A stretch of DNA of 64,000 bases from Wenzhouxiangellaceae bacterium. Lineage in GTDB: Bacteria; Pseudomonadota; Gammaproteobacteria; Xanthomonadales; Wenzhouxiangellaceae. The notes beneath the pieces are model-generated. The model ran no database searches. It worked only from the letters and a program-made list of their open reading frames with translations, and was not told the origin of the DNA. Position numbers and translations under genes: made by a program. Below are positions 25,897 to 34,842 of the stretch, in pieces; position 1 is the first letter of the stretch, and every line of letters begins with the position of its first letter. The stretch is from positions 1-64,000 of the forward strand of contig JANQPN010000072.1 of the NCBI GenBank assembly GCA_028289455.1. The letters run 5' to 3'.

Positions 25897-27054
25897 ATGA
25901 ACAGCGATAAACAGCAACTAGCCACCCGTGTCATCCATGCCGGCCAATCACCCGACCCTTCCACCGGTGCGATCATGCCGCCTATATACGCAACCAGTAC
26001 GTATGTGCAAAAAAGCCCTGGAGATCATCAGGGGTTTGAATACTCACGCTCGCATAACCCGACCCGGTTCGCCTTTGAACGTTGTATCGCCGACCTGGAA
26101 GACGGTGACCGCGGATTTGCATTCGCTTCCGGCATGGCAGCTACCGGAACCATTCTGGAACTGCTGGACAGCGGCAGCCATGTGCTGGCGATGGATGATT
26201 TATACGGCGGCAGCTATCGGTTGTTCGAACGTGTGCGCCGGCGCAGCAGTAACCTGGATTTCAGTTTTGTTCCACTGCACCAGCCCGGGGTTCTGGAAGC
26301 ATCCTGGCAAGATAACACCCGCATGCTTTGGATTGAAACCCCTACCAACCCGATGCTGACACTCGTGGATATTCAACAGGCCGCGGAATTCGCGCACAGT
26401 AAAGGCGCCCTGGTAGTGGTCGACAACACATTTGTTACCCCGATGATCCAGCAACCGCTAAACCTGGGTGCAGATATTGTTATGCATTCAGCGACCAAAT
26501 ACCTGAACGGCCATTCCGATATGGTTGGCGGTGTAGCGGTAACCAAATCCCCGGAGCTGGGTGAGCAGATGGCATTCCTGCAGAATTCCATCGGTGGTGT
26601 GCTGGGACCGTTTGACAGCTTCCTGGCGCTGCGCGGCCTGAAAACCCTGGCACTGAGAATGCGCGCGCATAACCATAACAGCCGTATTATTGCCGAACGT
26701 CTGCAGCAGCACAGCAGGGTAGCTAAAGTTATTTACCCCGGATTGGACGATTACCCACAACGCGAGCTGTGTGAGCGGCAAATGGGCGGCATGGGTGGTG
26801 GCATGGTCAGTTTTGTGCTGGATGGCGATTTCGATGCCACCCGCAAAGTATTGGAAAGCTTCTCATTATTTTCACTGGCTGAAAGCCTGGGCGGTGTGGA
26901 AAGCCTGGTCAATCATCCTGCCATCATGACCCATGCATCCGTCCCCAAGGAAAGACGTGACCAATTGGGCATCTCCGACAGTCTGATTCGCCTGTCGGTT
27001 GGCATCGAAGATGTTGATGACCTGTGGGCGGATATTGAACGCGCCCTGGCTTAA
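25897..27054 (+). CDS. Cystathionine gamma-lyase or gamma-synthase (Cys/Met metabolism PLP enzyme)
   Basis: 385 residues from the ATG at 25897 (MNSDKQQLATRVIHAG). It is a fold-type I PLP enzyme with YEYSRSHNPTR-like (YSRSHNPTR), ASGMAA, DNTFVTP and the PLP-lysine motif HSATKYLNGHSDMVGG. The C-terminus has SLGGVESLVNHPA and IRLSVGIEDVDDL. These features fit cystathionine gamma-lyase and gamma-synthase equally. Because a cystathionine beta-synthase is encoded 8 kb away, the lyase role in reverse transsulfuration (homocysteine to cysteine) is favoured by inference. It is divergent from dapE, and the 90-base gap must contain both promoters. Confidence 0.92.
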   Translation: MNSDKQQLATRVIHAGQSPDPSTGAIMPPIYATSTYVQKSPGDHQGFEYSRSHNPTRFAFERCIADLEDGDRGFAFASGMAATGTILELLDSGSHVLAMDDLYGGSYRLFERVRRRSSNLDFSFVPLHQPGVLEASWQDNTRMLWIETPTNPMLTLVDIQQAAEFAHSKGALVVVDNTFVTPMIQQPLNLGADIVMHSATKYLNGHSDMVGGVAVTKSPELGEQMAFLQNSIGGVLGPFDSFLALRGLKTLALRMRAHNHNSRIIAERLQQHSRVAKVIYPGLDDYPQRELCERQMGGMGGGMVSFVLDGDFDATRKVLESFSLFSLAESLGGVESLVNHPAIMTHASVPKERRDQLGISDSLIRLSVGIEDVDDLWADIERALA

Positions 27055-27120
27055 ATATTCTGATCAGCAAAACCATAGCCATGGTACCTGCCATGGCTCA
27101 GCTGACAACCAATCCAACCA

Positions 27121-27888
27121 ATGACCAAAGACCAGTACATCAAGCAGATTAAGGCTTTTGGTAAAACTGATGAGAACTACCTGAACTGGCATGCTGACCG
27201 TTTTCTGCTGACCAAGGCCAAAATCGACAGCCGCCTGCAGTTGCCAACCGGTCAGGTGGTTTTCGACATCGGTGCGCATTGGTTGCATCAGGCATTCCTG
27301 TATGGTGCCGATGGCCACCAGGTTATTGCCAGCGATGTGGGTGGTGTACTAGCTGTACCGTCAGTACAGGCGATGGCGAGTGCACACAATATTCAAATTC
27401 AACGCTCCGCCGGTTTTGACCGTGAGGATGCATTCGCCGATGTAGACCCCAATAGTGTCGATCTAGTGCTGTTCACTGAAATACTCGAGCACATCACCTT
27501 CAACCCGGTATCACTGTGGCGGGAAATCCACCGGGTAATGAAACCTGGCGCAACGGTGGTGATTACTACGCCTAACTATTATTTCTGGGGTTCCCGAGCC
27601 TGGGCTCTGTCACGTTTTGTTAAACGCATGGGCGGCGGTATTCCTGTGGATGAGATTATTAACCAGATCACCTACGGTCATCACTGGAAAGAATATTCAG
27701 CGCGGGAAATAGTGCGATACTTTGAACTGTTACCTGTACCACTGCATGTGCACTATGCCGAATACCTGTCATTCAATGCAGCAAACCGGCTACGTGCGCC
27801 AAACAGAAAGACCCGGCTGTTTCACAAACTGGAAAAAGTTTTTCCTGTTCTAAGGGATTCCATTTACCTGGAAATACGCAACACCTGA
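27121..27888 (+). CDS. Class I SAM-dependent methyltransferase
   Basis: 255 residues. The Rossmann methyltransferase core is shown by VVFDIGAHWLHQAF (motif I, though the glycine-rich loop is unusual), IASDVGG (acidic end of beta 2), LVLFTEILEHI (motif with DxVxxxEVLEH pattern) and an EIHRVMKPGATVVITTPNY post-motif. The C-terminal half is basic and aromatic and may bind the substrate. Substrate unknown. The UbiE/UbiG-like pattern and neighbouring chorismatase could hint at quinone or aromatic methylation, but that is only context. Read rightwards 66 bases after the PLP enzyme, so possibly co-transcribed. Confidence 0.85.
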   Translation: MTKDQYIKQIKAFGKTDENYLNWHADRFLLTKAKIDSRLQLPTGQVVFDIGAHWLHQAFLYGADGHQVIASDVGGVLAVPSVQAMASAHNIQIQRSAGFDREDAFADVDPNSVDLVLFTEILEHITFNPVSLWREIHRVMKPGATVVITTPNYYFWGSRAWALSRFVKRMGGGIPVDEIINQITYGHHWKEYSAREIVRYFELLPVPLHVHYAEYLSFNAANRLRAPNRKTRLFHKLEKVFPVLRDSIYLEIRNT

Positions 27889-27898
27889 GTCAAAGTCA

Positions 27899-28858
27899 TC
27901 AACAGGCGTCAGGCAAAAAACCATCCAGCTCCACCATCAAATCCCGTCGGCAGATTTCACCCGACAAGGGCAGCAGCTTGTTAAGGTTAAATCCGGCGGT
28001 ACTCAGCCTTGCCCGTACCTGCTGCCAATCAGCGGGATTACGCAGATAAACCCTCAGGCTGGGCCTGTCAAAATCAGAATGACTGTTTTCTCCGCAGCTG
28101 ACTTCCAGCAGCTTATCCAGATTAGCCAGCATTTCATCGGTTTGCGAGAGTGTGTTCAGCGGATGACTGGTTGCATGGCCAACCACACTGGCCGTACCGG
28201 AAATCAATAACAGTCCATGCCGGCTGTCCAGTGTGGCACGAGAAAAATTAGGGCTGGAAGGACCGTAATCGCGAGGATATTCCCAGGCGCTGATTTGCCG
28301 GGGGTTTTCTATATTCCGGCCCGGTTTGTTGCTGGTCAGCCAGTAAATAACCAGTTGTGCCTGGGCATCGGGTATCCCGATTGCTGTTGCTGACGGTAGC
28401 GGTCCGGAATATCCAGCCTGTACCAGTGTATGTGCACGGCCGAGACAAAACTGCCGGTATCGCTCATTATCACCGTCACCGGCATTAATACCCGGCAGAT
28501 AATGCCAAGTTTTCAGCAAATGCGGATGTTCTCGCTGCACAGAATACAGTACCTGCTGCCATGCATAAGCCGTGGCAGCAGCAAAGCTATCGAATTGGGC
28601 CGGGTCCAGTTGCAGCCAGAACATCGAATAATCGGCCGATACATGCTGCTGAATGGAGCCTCCTGAAATCTGGATAGGTGTCACTTCCGGGATGTCGGCA
28701 ACACACCACAGCTCATCCATACCCTCACCCTCCAAAACCTGCAACGGCAGGGTCCAGGGATTGGCATCAGGGGTATGCCGGCAGCGAATCCGGGCAAGCT
28801 CGTGCAGGCCCTCAGGCAGTGCCTGATCCGGCGCAGCATTGATGATCTGCACCGACAT
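27899..28858 (-). CDS. Chorismatase (XanB2/FkbO/Hyg5 type)
   Basis: 319 residues. The tandem RidA-like chorismatase fold is indicated by KTWHYLPGINAGDGDNERY, FCLGRAHTL, LPSATAIG, the EYPRDYGPSSPNFSRA active-site stretch and LLLISGTASVVGH. Known members split chorismate and pyruvate, giving 3-hydroxybenzoate, 4-hydroxybenzoate or dihydroxycyclohexadiene carboxylate. XanB2 of Xanthomonas makes 3-HBA for pigment and 4-HBA for ubiquinone. Which product this enzyme makes cannot be read here. Its start overlaps the stop of the acetoacetyl-CoA synthetase gene (TGATG), so it is translated from the EtfBA-AACS transcript. No aryl polyene genes are in the window, so a ubiquinone-precursor role seems the simplest. 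Confidence 0.85.
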   Translation of the reverse strand: MSVQIINAAPDQALPEGLHELARIRCRHTPDANPWTLPLQVLEGEGMDELWCVADIPEVTPIQISGGSIQQHVSADYSMFWLQLDPAQFDSFAAATAYAWQQVLYSVQREHPHLLKTWHYLPGINAGDGDNERYRQFCLGRAHTLVQAGYSGPLPSATAIGIPDAQAQLVIYWLTSNKPGRNIENPRQISAWEYPRDYGPSSPNFSRATLDSRHGLLLISGTASVVGHATSHPLNTLSQTDEMLANLDKLLEVSCGENSHSDFDRPSLRVYLRNPADWQQVRARLSTAGFNLNKLLPLSGEICRRDLMVELDGFLPDAC

Positions 28859-30822
28859 CAGTCCAGCAACTGCGGCAGGTCGCGGAACAACTTCAGCGCT
28901 TCCGGGTTGGCCAGTGCGCCGGTATTGTTGACTTCCCTGCCATGAATAACATCGCGTACCGCGAGCTCGGTGATTTTGCCGCTGATGGTTCTGGGAAGAT
29001 CAGCGACAGCAATGATTTTCGCCGGCACATGCCGGGGACTGGTGTTAGCCCTGATGGTCTGTCGGATCGTCAGTTCCAATGACTCATCAAGCTCAACACC
29101 GGGCTGTAAACGAACAAACAAGATAACCCGCTGGTCATCTTCCCAGTCCTGCCCGACACACAGGCTTTCGGCAATCTCCTGCAGCGTTTCAACCTGGCGG
29201 TAAATTTCTGCAGTACCGATTCTGACGCCCCCCGGATTAAGCGTGGCATCTGAGCGGCCATAAATTATCACCCCGTCAGTTTCTGTAATACGGGCAAAAT
29301 CACCGTGTGCCCAGATATTGTCAAACCGTCCGAAATAAGCGTTGTGATAACGACTGCCGTCCGGATCGTTCCAAAAGCCGACCGGCATGCAGGGAAATGG
29401 TGCAGCGCACGTCAACTCTCCTGTCTGGTTGTGCACCACTTTTCCATTGTCGTCTCGGATTTCTACCTGCATACCAAGACCAAGGCATTGCAATTCCCCG
29501 CGGCGCACCGGCAGCACCGGACAACCCAATGCAAAACAGGACACGATATCCGTACCACCTGAAATCGAACTCAAACATATATCGGATTTGATATCACGAT
29601 AGACATAATCGAAGTTACCGGGCAGCAACGGCGAACCGGTGGATAGAATCGTCCGCAGACTGCTCAGAGCATGTGTTGTGCTGGGTTTCAGGCCGGCTTT
29701 TTCCCAGGCTGCTATAGACTTGGCACTGGTCCCCAGCACACTGATACCCAACTCATCGACCAGGTCAAACAGTGCTTCCGGGCCTGGTTTAAACGGCGAA
29801 CCATCGTATAAAGTTATAGTGCAGCCACTGGCCAGCCCGGAAACCAGCCAGTTCCACATCATCCACCCGCAGGTGGTGAAATAAAACAGATTGTCTTCGG
29901 CGCTGATATCAGTATGCAGCTGATGTTCTTTTAAATGCTGCAACAGTGTGCCACCGGCGCCATGCACTATGCACTTGGGCACTCCTGTAGTACCGGAAGA
30001 AAACAGAATGTACAGCGGATGATCAAACGGCAGCCGCACAAATTCAGGCGCTTCCCTGGTAACCCCCAACTGCAGACAATCACTCCATAAATGACAGTGA
30101 TCATCAGCCACCGCGTCGGCCAGCATTGCATCATCGGCCACGTAAGGCACCAGCACGGTATGCGCTATGCTGCTGATACCGGCGCTGATTTCACGAATAT
30201 TACTTAAACAGCTGTGGATTTTACCGGCATAGGGATAAGCCACTGCCGCCACCAGCACTTTGGGTTGAATCTGTCCGAAGCGATCGCCAACTGCACTCAC
30301 ACCAAAGTCCGGCGAACAGGACGACCAGATTGCACCCAGGCGGGCGCAAGCCAGCATGGCGATCACTGTTTCCGGTAAATTGGGCAGATAGCCGGCCACC
30401 CGGTCACCCTGCTCTACACCAAACTGCTGTAAAGCTGATGCCATTTGCGCGACCTGCTGATTCAGCTGCTGATAGGTGTAGCTGCTGCGCTGTCCCAGCT
30501 CATTGGCAAATTGAATGGCAACCTGCCGGTCATCACGACGCAACAGGTTTTCTGCAAAGTTCAGCCGTGCATCAGCAAACCAGCGTGCCTTCTGAAAAAC
30601 AGCGTCCCGCACCAGTACCCGCTCACTGGGACTATCGGCGATAATGCCTGTCTGATCCCATACTGACTGCCAGAACAGTTCAGGTTCTGCCACTGACCAG
30701 GCATGCAGCGCTGCATAATTCTCCAGCTGCAGATCATAGCGGCTGTTGATACTCTCACGGAAAGCTGTAATATTGGCGCCGGCAATCAGCTGATCACCGG
30801 GTTGCCACAAAACTTCATTCAT
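28858..30822 (-). CDS. Acetoacetate--CoA ligase
   Basis: 654 residues, the length of acetoacetyl-CoA synthetases. Adenylate-forming motifs: YILFSSGTTGVPKCIVHG (P-loop), the GWMMWNW segment, STGSPL, YGRSDATLNPGGVRIGTAEIY (hinge region) and PRTISGKITELAVRD with its catalytic lysine. GGTLLQHLKEHQLHTD is specific to the acetoacetate group rather than acetyl-CoA synthetase. It activates acetoacetate in the cytosol, returning ketone-type carbon from leucine or polyhydroxyalkanoate breakdown to acetyl-CoA metabolism. It lies 33 bases after etfA, consistent with ETF-linked acyl-CoA oxidation, and overlaps the chorismatase gene by one base. Confidence 0.94.
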   Translation of the reverse strand: MNEVLWQPGDQLIAGANITAFRESINSRYDLQLENYAALHAWSVAEPELFWQSVWDQTGIIADSPSERVLVRDAVFQKARWFADARLNFAENLLRRDDRQVAIQFANELGQRSSYTYQQLNQQVAQMASALQQFGVEQGDRVAGYLPNLPETVIAMLACARLGAIWSSCSPDFGVSAVGDRFGQIQPKVLVAAVAYPYAGKIHSCLSNIREISAGISSIAHTVLVPYVADDAMLADAVADDHCHLWSDCLQLGVTREAPEFVRLPFDHPLYILFSSGTTGVPKCIVHGAGGTLLQHLKEHQLHTDISAEDNLFYFTTCGWMMWNWLVSGLASGCTITLYDGSPFKPGPEALFDLVDELGISVLGTSAKSIAAWEKAGLKPSTTHALSSLRTILSTGSPLLPGNFDYVYRDIKSDICLSSISGGTDIVSCFALGCPVLPVRRGELQCLGLGMQVEIRDDNGKVVHNQTGELTCAAPFPCMPVGFWNDPDGSRYHNAYFGRFDNIWAHGDFARITETDGVIIYGRSDATLNPGGVRIGTAEIYRQVETLQEIAESLCVGQDWEDDQRVILFVRLQPGVELDESLELTIRQTIRANTSPRHVPAKIIAVADLPRTISGKITELAVRDVIHGREVNNTGALANPEALKLFRDLPQLLD

Positions 30823-30855
30823 AGCTGCAGACTTGGCGATCCAGGCAAAAGCTGA

Positions 30856-31797
30856 TCAGGATAACGCCTGCTCAAGCTCGGGAATGACCTGAAACAGATC
30901 GCCCACCAGACCGATATCAGCAATTTCAAAAATCGGCGCATCAGCATCCTTATTTACCGCAACAATAGTGCCGGCATCCTTGATCCCTGTGACATGCTGA
31001 ATGGCACCGGAAATGCCAAATGCAAAATACAGCTCTGGTGAAATAATCTTTCCGGTCTGTCCAACCTGCATATCGTTGGGTACATAACCTGCATCAACAG
31101 CTGCTCTGGATGCACCAACGCCTGCCTTGAGCTTTCTGGCCAGCGCGTAGATCAACTCAAAGTTTTCCTCACTGGCCAGTGCCCGCCCACCGGAAATAAC
31201 AATATTGGCAGTTTGCAGATCAGGTCCGTCACCGCCCTCGGTCTGTAACTCAACAAAACGGGTGTGTGACGGACGCTCGGACTGTGCTGAAACCTGTTCC
31301 ACCTCGGCATTGCCGCCCTCTCCGGCTGCAGCCCAGGACGCGGTTCGCACTGTCGCGACTATTAACCCATCACCTGGCACACTCACATCTACTATGGCAT
31401 TACCGGCATAAACCGGCCGCTTAAAACTGCGCCCTGAATTGACTGACATGATGTCACTGACCTGATTAACACCAAGCAGCGCCGCGGCGCGTGGCAACAC
31501 ATCTTTGCCGAACATTGTTGACGGTGCCAATACGTGACTGTAACCATCAGCCTGGGCAGCCAGCTCGGGGGCGATCATTGCCGCCAGCGGCTGGGCAAAA
31601 TCCTGGTGGTCAAGCTGCAGCACTTTGCTGACCCCGGCCAGCCCGGCTGCCTGCTGCGCAACTGTTGCGCCCTGGTCACTGAATACAGCAATATGCACAT
31701 CACCACCAATTGCAGCAGCACAGCTGACACACTTGGCGGTAGATGGATTCAATTGCCCGTTGGCATGCTCAGCAAGAATTAATATTTTAGTCATCAT
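30856..31797 (-). CDS. etfA: Electron transfer flavoprotein subunit alpha
   Basis: 313 residues. The N-terminal nucleotide-binding-like domain (MMTKILILAEH) and C-terminal FAD domain are typical. ISGGRALASEENFELI, GASRAAVDAGYVPNDMQVGQTGK and the PELYFAFGISGAIQHVTGIK motif bind FAD. Either of the first two Met codons may start the protein. With EtfB it accepts electrons from acyl-CoA and related dehydrogenases and passes them to ETF-QO, which is encoded 1 kb upstream. The start is eight bases after etfB. Confidence 0.96.
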   Translation of the reverse strand: MMTKILILAEHANGQLNPSTAKCVSCAAAIGGDVHIAVFSDQGATVAQQAAGLAGVSKVLQLDHQDFAQPLAAMIAPELAAQADGYSHVLAPSTMFGKDVLPRAAALLGVNQVSDIMSVNSGRSFKRPVYAGNAIVDVSVPGDGLIVATVRTASWAAAGEGGNAEVEQVSAQSERPSHTRFVELQTEGGDGPDLQTANIVISGGRALASEENFELIYALARKLKAGVGASRAAVDAGYVPNDMQVGQTGKIISPELYFAFGISGAIQHVTGIKDAGTIVAVNKDADAPIFEIADIGLVGDLFQVIPELEQALS

Positions 31798-31805
31798 ATT
31801 GCTCC

Positions 31806-32552
31806 TTATAACAAGCCACGGCTTTTCAGCTCAGTGACCAGACCGGCCACATCATCCACCATAATGCCTTTGCTGCGCTGTGCAGGCGGACTCCACTGAT
31901 CAATTTGCAGATCTGCCTCAGAACTGCCGGTTAAGTCATCGAGAGCCACAACGTCCAGAGGCTTTTTCTTGGCTTTCATAATATCGGGCAGCTTTACAAA
32001 CCGCGGCGTGTTCAACCGCAAATCTGTGGTTATTACTGCGGGCAGGTCCACATCCAGCACTTCCAGACCGGCATCTACTTCACGTGTTACCCGCGCGCTG
32101 TCTCCGTTTAATACAACTTCTGCCGCATTGGTTGCCTGTGGGCGCCCCCACAAAGCCGCCAGCATCTGACCAGTCTGATTATTATCATCATCGATAGCCT
32201 GTTTGCCCATAAGCACAATACCGGGCTGTTCCTGCTGCACCAGCGCCAGGAATGCACGGGCAGCCGTTAACGGCTGCAAGGCCCCGGCTGTATCGATCTG
32301 GATAGCGCGGTCTGCACCCATTGCCAGACCGGTGCGCAGTTGCTGCTGGCATTCATTTCCGCCTGCAGACACCACCACCACTTCTTCCGCCTTACCTGCT
32401 TCGCGCATCTGCAGGGCTTCTTCCAAGGCAATCTCATCGAATGGGTTGATGCTCATTTTCACGCCGGCGGTATCTACTCCCGAGCCATCAGGACGTACCT
32501 TTACACGAACGTTGTAATCCACCACGCGTTTGATAAACACGAGTACTTTCAT
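31806..32552 (-). CDS. etfB: Electron transfer flavoprotein subunit beta
   Basis: 248 residues. MKVLVFIKRVVDYNVRVKV at the N-terminus, NPFDEIALEEALQMR, and the ETF-beta signature region (VDLPAVITTDLRLNTPRFV) are family marks. It binds AMP and forms the heterodimer with EtfA. It heads the etfB-etfA-AACS-chorismatase transcript. The 206-base gap before ETF-QO contains an inverted repeat (GTACA/TGTAC) but no clear terminator. Confidence 0.96.
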   Translation of the reverse strand: MKVLVFIKRVVDYNVRVKVRPDGSGVDTAGVKMSINPFDEIALEEALQMREAGKAEEVVVVSAGGNECQQQLRTGLAMGADRAIQIDTAGALQPLTAARAFLALVQQEQPGIVLMGKQAIDDDNNQTGQMLAALWGRPQATNAAEVVLNGDSARVTREVDAGLEVLDVDLPAVITTDLRLNTPRFVKLPDIMKAKKKPLDVVALDDLTGSSEADLQIDQWSPPAQRSKGIMVDDVAGLVTELKSRGLL

Positions 32553-32758
32553 GTTGTTTCCTTAAGTTTTTGTCGGTTTTCGGCCACTACCCAAAGATGG
32601 CCGCTTTACCGGATATTACAAGCTTAGTTGTACAGAATTATGCCTGTACTAACCAGTCAGCTCATCATTCTAACTGTGATTGCGAATATCGCGCAGCTTC
32701 TGCTCAGAATCAATGCTGCAGCCAATCCGGCTGATTGTGCAATCTTCAATAATTCTGC

Positions 32759-34357
32759 CTAGAGGTTCTGGTAGTTCGGACCTGCCCCGCCTTCCGGTGT
32801 AACCCAGTTGATAATCTGGTACGGGTCTTTGATATCGCAGGTCTTGCAATGCACACAATTGGCGGCATTGATCTGCAGCCGCATGCCCTGCTGATCTTCC
32901 ACCATCTCGTAGACATTAGCCGGACAGAAGCGTGTACATGGATTGTTGTACTCCTCCACACAGCGGGTGACACAGACATCCGGCTCAAGAATCTGCAGAT
33001 GCACCGGTTGGTCTTCATCATGCTCAGTGGCGGCATAATAAACCGACGCCAGCCGGTCTTTGGGCGGCAGTTCACGCTCCACCCACTCACGCTGCACCGA
33101 TAAATTGGTTTTCAACACCGTATGATCCGCGTGATTGCGCAGCGTCCAGGGCGACAGGCCAGCAGTGACGGTTTCCCAGGCGGCATTGGCCAGACCAAAC
33201 CACAGTCCTTTATAAAACCCGGGCCGGATATTTCGTACCTTCTTCAGCTCACTGACAATCGGTGATGCGCGCAGAGCCTGATCAAACCCCTTGCTGCTGA
33301 GGGATTCGCCCTGCTGGTGCAGATGTTCCGCTGCCAGCATGCCTGAGGATAGCGCCTGATGTGTGCCCTTGATTTTAGGCACATTCAATAGCCCGGCAGC
33401 ATCTCCAATCAGCAGTGCACCCGGCATTTCGGTAGTCGGGAGCGACTGAAATCCGCCTTCAATGATGGCGCGCGCACCGGAACTGATGATTTCGCCACCA
33501 TCCAGCAATGCCCGCATCCTGGGGTGGTGTTTGAACTGTTGAAAAGCTTCAAATGGCATAAACTCCGGGTCCTGATAATCCAGCCCCGCTACGAACCCCA
33601 GAGCAACGCGGTTATCATCCAGGTGATAGACAAAGCTGCCGCCATAGGTCTGTTTATCCAGGGGCCAGCCTATGCTGTGCTGAACCAGGCCCGGCGTTAC
33701 CCTGCCCTCGGGCAGGCGCCACAGTTCTTTCATGCCGATACCATAAGTTTGTGGATCGCTGCCGCTGTCCAGCTTGAAATGTCTGATCAGCTGTTTGCTC
33801 AGGTGTCCGCGACAGCCTTCTGCCAGAACTGTGACCGGCGCATGGATTTCGATACCCTCCACATAGGTATCTTTGGGTTCACCGGATTTATCCACGCCCA
33901 TATCGCCGATAACCACGCCCTTAACAGAACCATCCTCATTCCAGGCAATATCGCTGGCGGCGTAGCCGGGGAAGATATCCACACCCAGGTTTTCCGCATG
34001 TGTGCCCAGCCAGGCACACATCGCGCCCAGCGACACGATGACGTTGCCGTGATTACCCAGCTGCGGTGGGGTCAGCAACCGACGTGCAGATTTTTTACCG
34101 TAAAGGAAAAACTCGTCCTTCTTGACCGGCACACAGATTGGAGGAGGTTGTTTTCGCCAGTCAGGCAACAACTTATCCAGCGGTGCTGTTTCAATGACTG
34201 CACCCGACAATATGTGCGCACCGACTTCAGCGGCTTTTTCGATCACGCAAACATTGATTTCCGCGTTAAGCTGCTTCAACCGCATGGCGCATGCCAGCCC
34301 TGCCGGACCGCCGCCGACCACGATGACGTCATACTCCATTACTTCTCGCTCACTCAT
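32759..34357 (-). CDS. Electron transfer flavoprotein-ubiquinone oxidoreductase
   Basis: 532 residues. It has an FAD dinucleotide-binding loop at the N-terminus (VIVVGGGPAGLACAMRL) and the ubiquinone-binding and membrane-surface segment in the middle (GMKELWRLPEG, GWPLDKQTYGGSFVYH). The C-terminal 4Fe-4S ferredoxin-like domain has CTRFCPANVYE and NCVHCKTCDIKDPYQ. It transfers electrons from ETF to ubiquinone at the inner membrane. It starts at the first ATG, with AGG nearby. Lying just upstream of etfBA on the same strand, it completes the ETF respiratory branch. Confidence 0.96.
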   Translation of the reverse strand: MSEREVMEYDVIVVGGGPAGLACAMRLKQLNAEINVCVIEKAAEVGAHILSGAVIETAPLDKLLPDWRKQPPPICVPVKKDEFFLYGKKSARRLLTPPQLGNHGNVIVSLGAMCAWLGTHAENLGVDIFPGYAASDIAWNEDGSVKGVVIGDMGVDKSGEPKDTYVEGIEIHAPVTVLAEGCRGHLSKQLIRHFKLDSGSDPQTYGIGMKELWRLPEGRVTPGLVQHSIGWPLDKQTYGGSFVYHLDDNRVALGFVAGLDYQDPEFMPFEAFQQFKHHPRMRALLDGGEIISSGARAIIEGGFQSLPTTEMPGALLIGDAAGLLNVPKIKGTHQALSSGMLAAEHLHQQGESLSSKGFDQALRASPIVSELKKVRNIRPGFYKGLWFGLANAAWETVTAGLSPWTLRNHADHTVLKTNLSVQREWVERELPPKDRLASVYYAATEHDEDQPVHLQILEPDVCVTRCVEEYNNPCTRFCPANVYEMVEDQQGMRLQINAANCVHCKTCDIKDPYQIINWVTPEGGAGPNYQNL

Positions 34358-34440
34358 GGCCTGCTTCCAAAATTTTGTAATTGATATTCATCATCCCGGC
34401 ATTATAAAAGATTGAGCGAAACTACCCTATACTGATAGTC

Positions 34441-34809
34441 ATGTTACGAGTTTACGGAATAAAAAATTGCGATAGCTGCCGCAAAGCACGGCGTTATCTG
34501 GATGATAACAACATTGAGCATCGCTTTATCGATCTGCGTGAATCACCGCCTCAGCCTGGCCAGGTACAGGCGTGGCTGGCAATTGTCGGTGAAGAACATC
34601 TGCTCAACCGGCGCAGCACCAGCTGGCGTGCGCTGCCGGAACAGCACAAGGTGCCATTGGGACAATTATCGGAACGTCATCTGATCGAACTGATTTGCGA
34701 GCACCCGACACTGGTGAAACGACCGTTATTTGTCGACGGTGCGAGTATGCTGACCGGCTTCAAGCCGGAAATCCTGGCTGAATGGCTGGCGGCTGACGAA
34801 GAACAGTAA
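34441..34809 (+). CDS. ArsC/Spx-family (YffB-like) protein
   Basis: 122 residues with a thioredoxin-like ArsC fold. The N-terminus (MLRVYGIKNCDSCRKARRYLDD) carries a CxxC (Cys11-Asp-Ser-Cys14), and the conserved RPLF motif (KRPLFVDG) is present. This suits the YffB/Spx-like group rather than true arsenate reductases. Such proteins are proposed GSH-dependent thiol reductases. The function in vivo is unsettled. It is divergent from ETF-QO and convergent with cystathionine beta-synthase. In many gammaproteobacteria it sits directly before dapE. Here it does not. Confidence 0.88.
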   Translation: MLRVYGIKNCDSCRKARRYLDDNNIEHRFIDLRESPPQPGQVQAWLAIVGEEHLLNRRSTSWRALPEQHKVPLGQLSERHLIELICEHPTLVKRPLFVDGASMLTGFKPEILAEWLAADEEQ

Positions 34810-34842
34810 GGGTTATCGCCATACTGCCTGTTCAATTGCAGC

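Noticed and set aside
32553..32758. Possible tRNA or small RNA between etfB and ETF-QO
   Set aside because: No cloverleaf, no GTTCRA loop and no CCA end; only a GTACA/TGTAC repeat.
32670..32858. Leftward open frame overlapping the end of ETF-QO
   Set aside because: It overlaps the coding end in another frame, and its residues do not resemble a protein domain.
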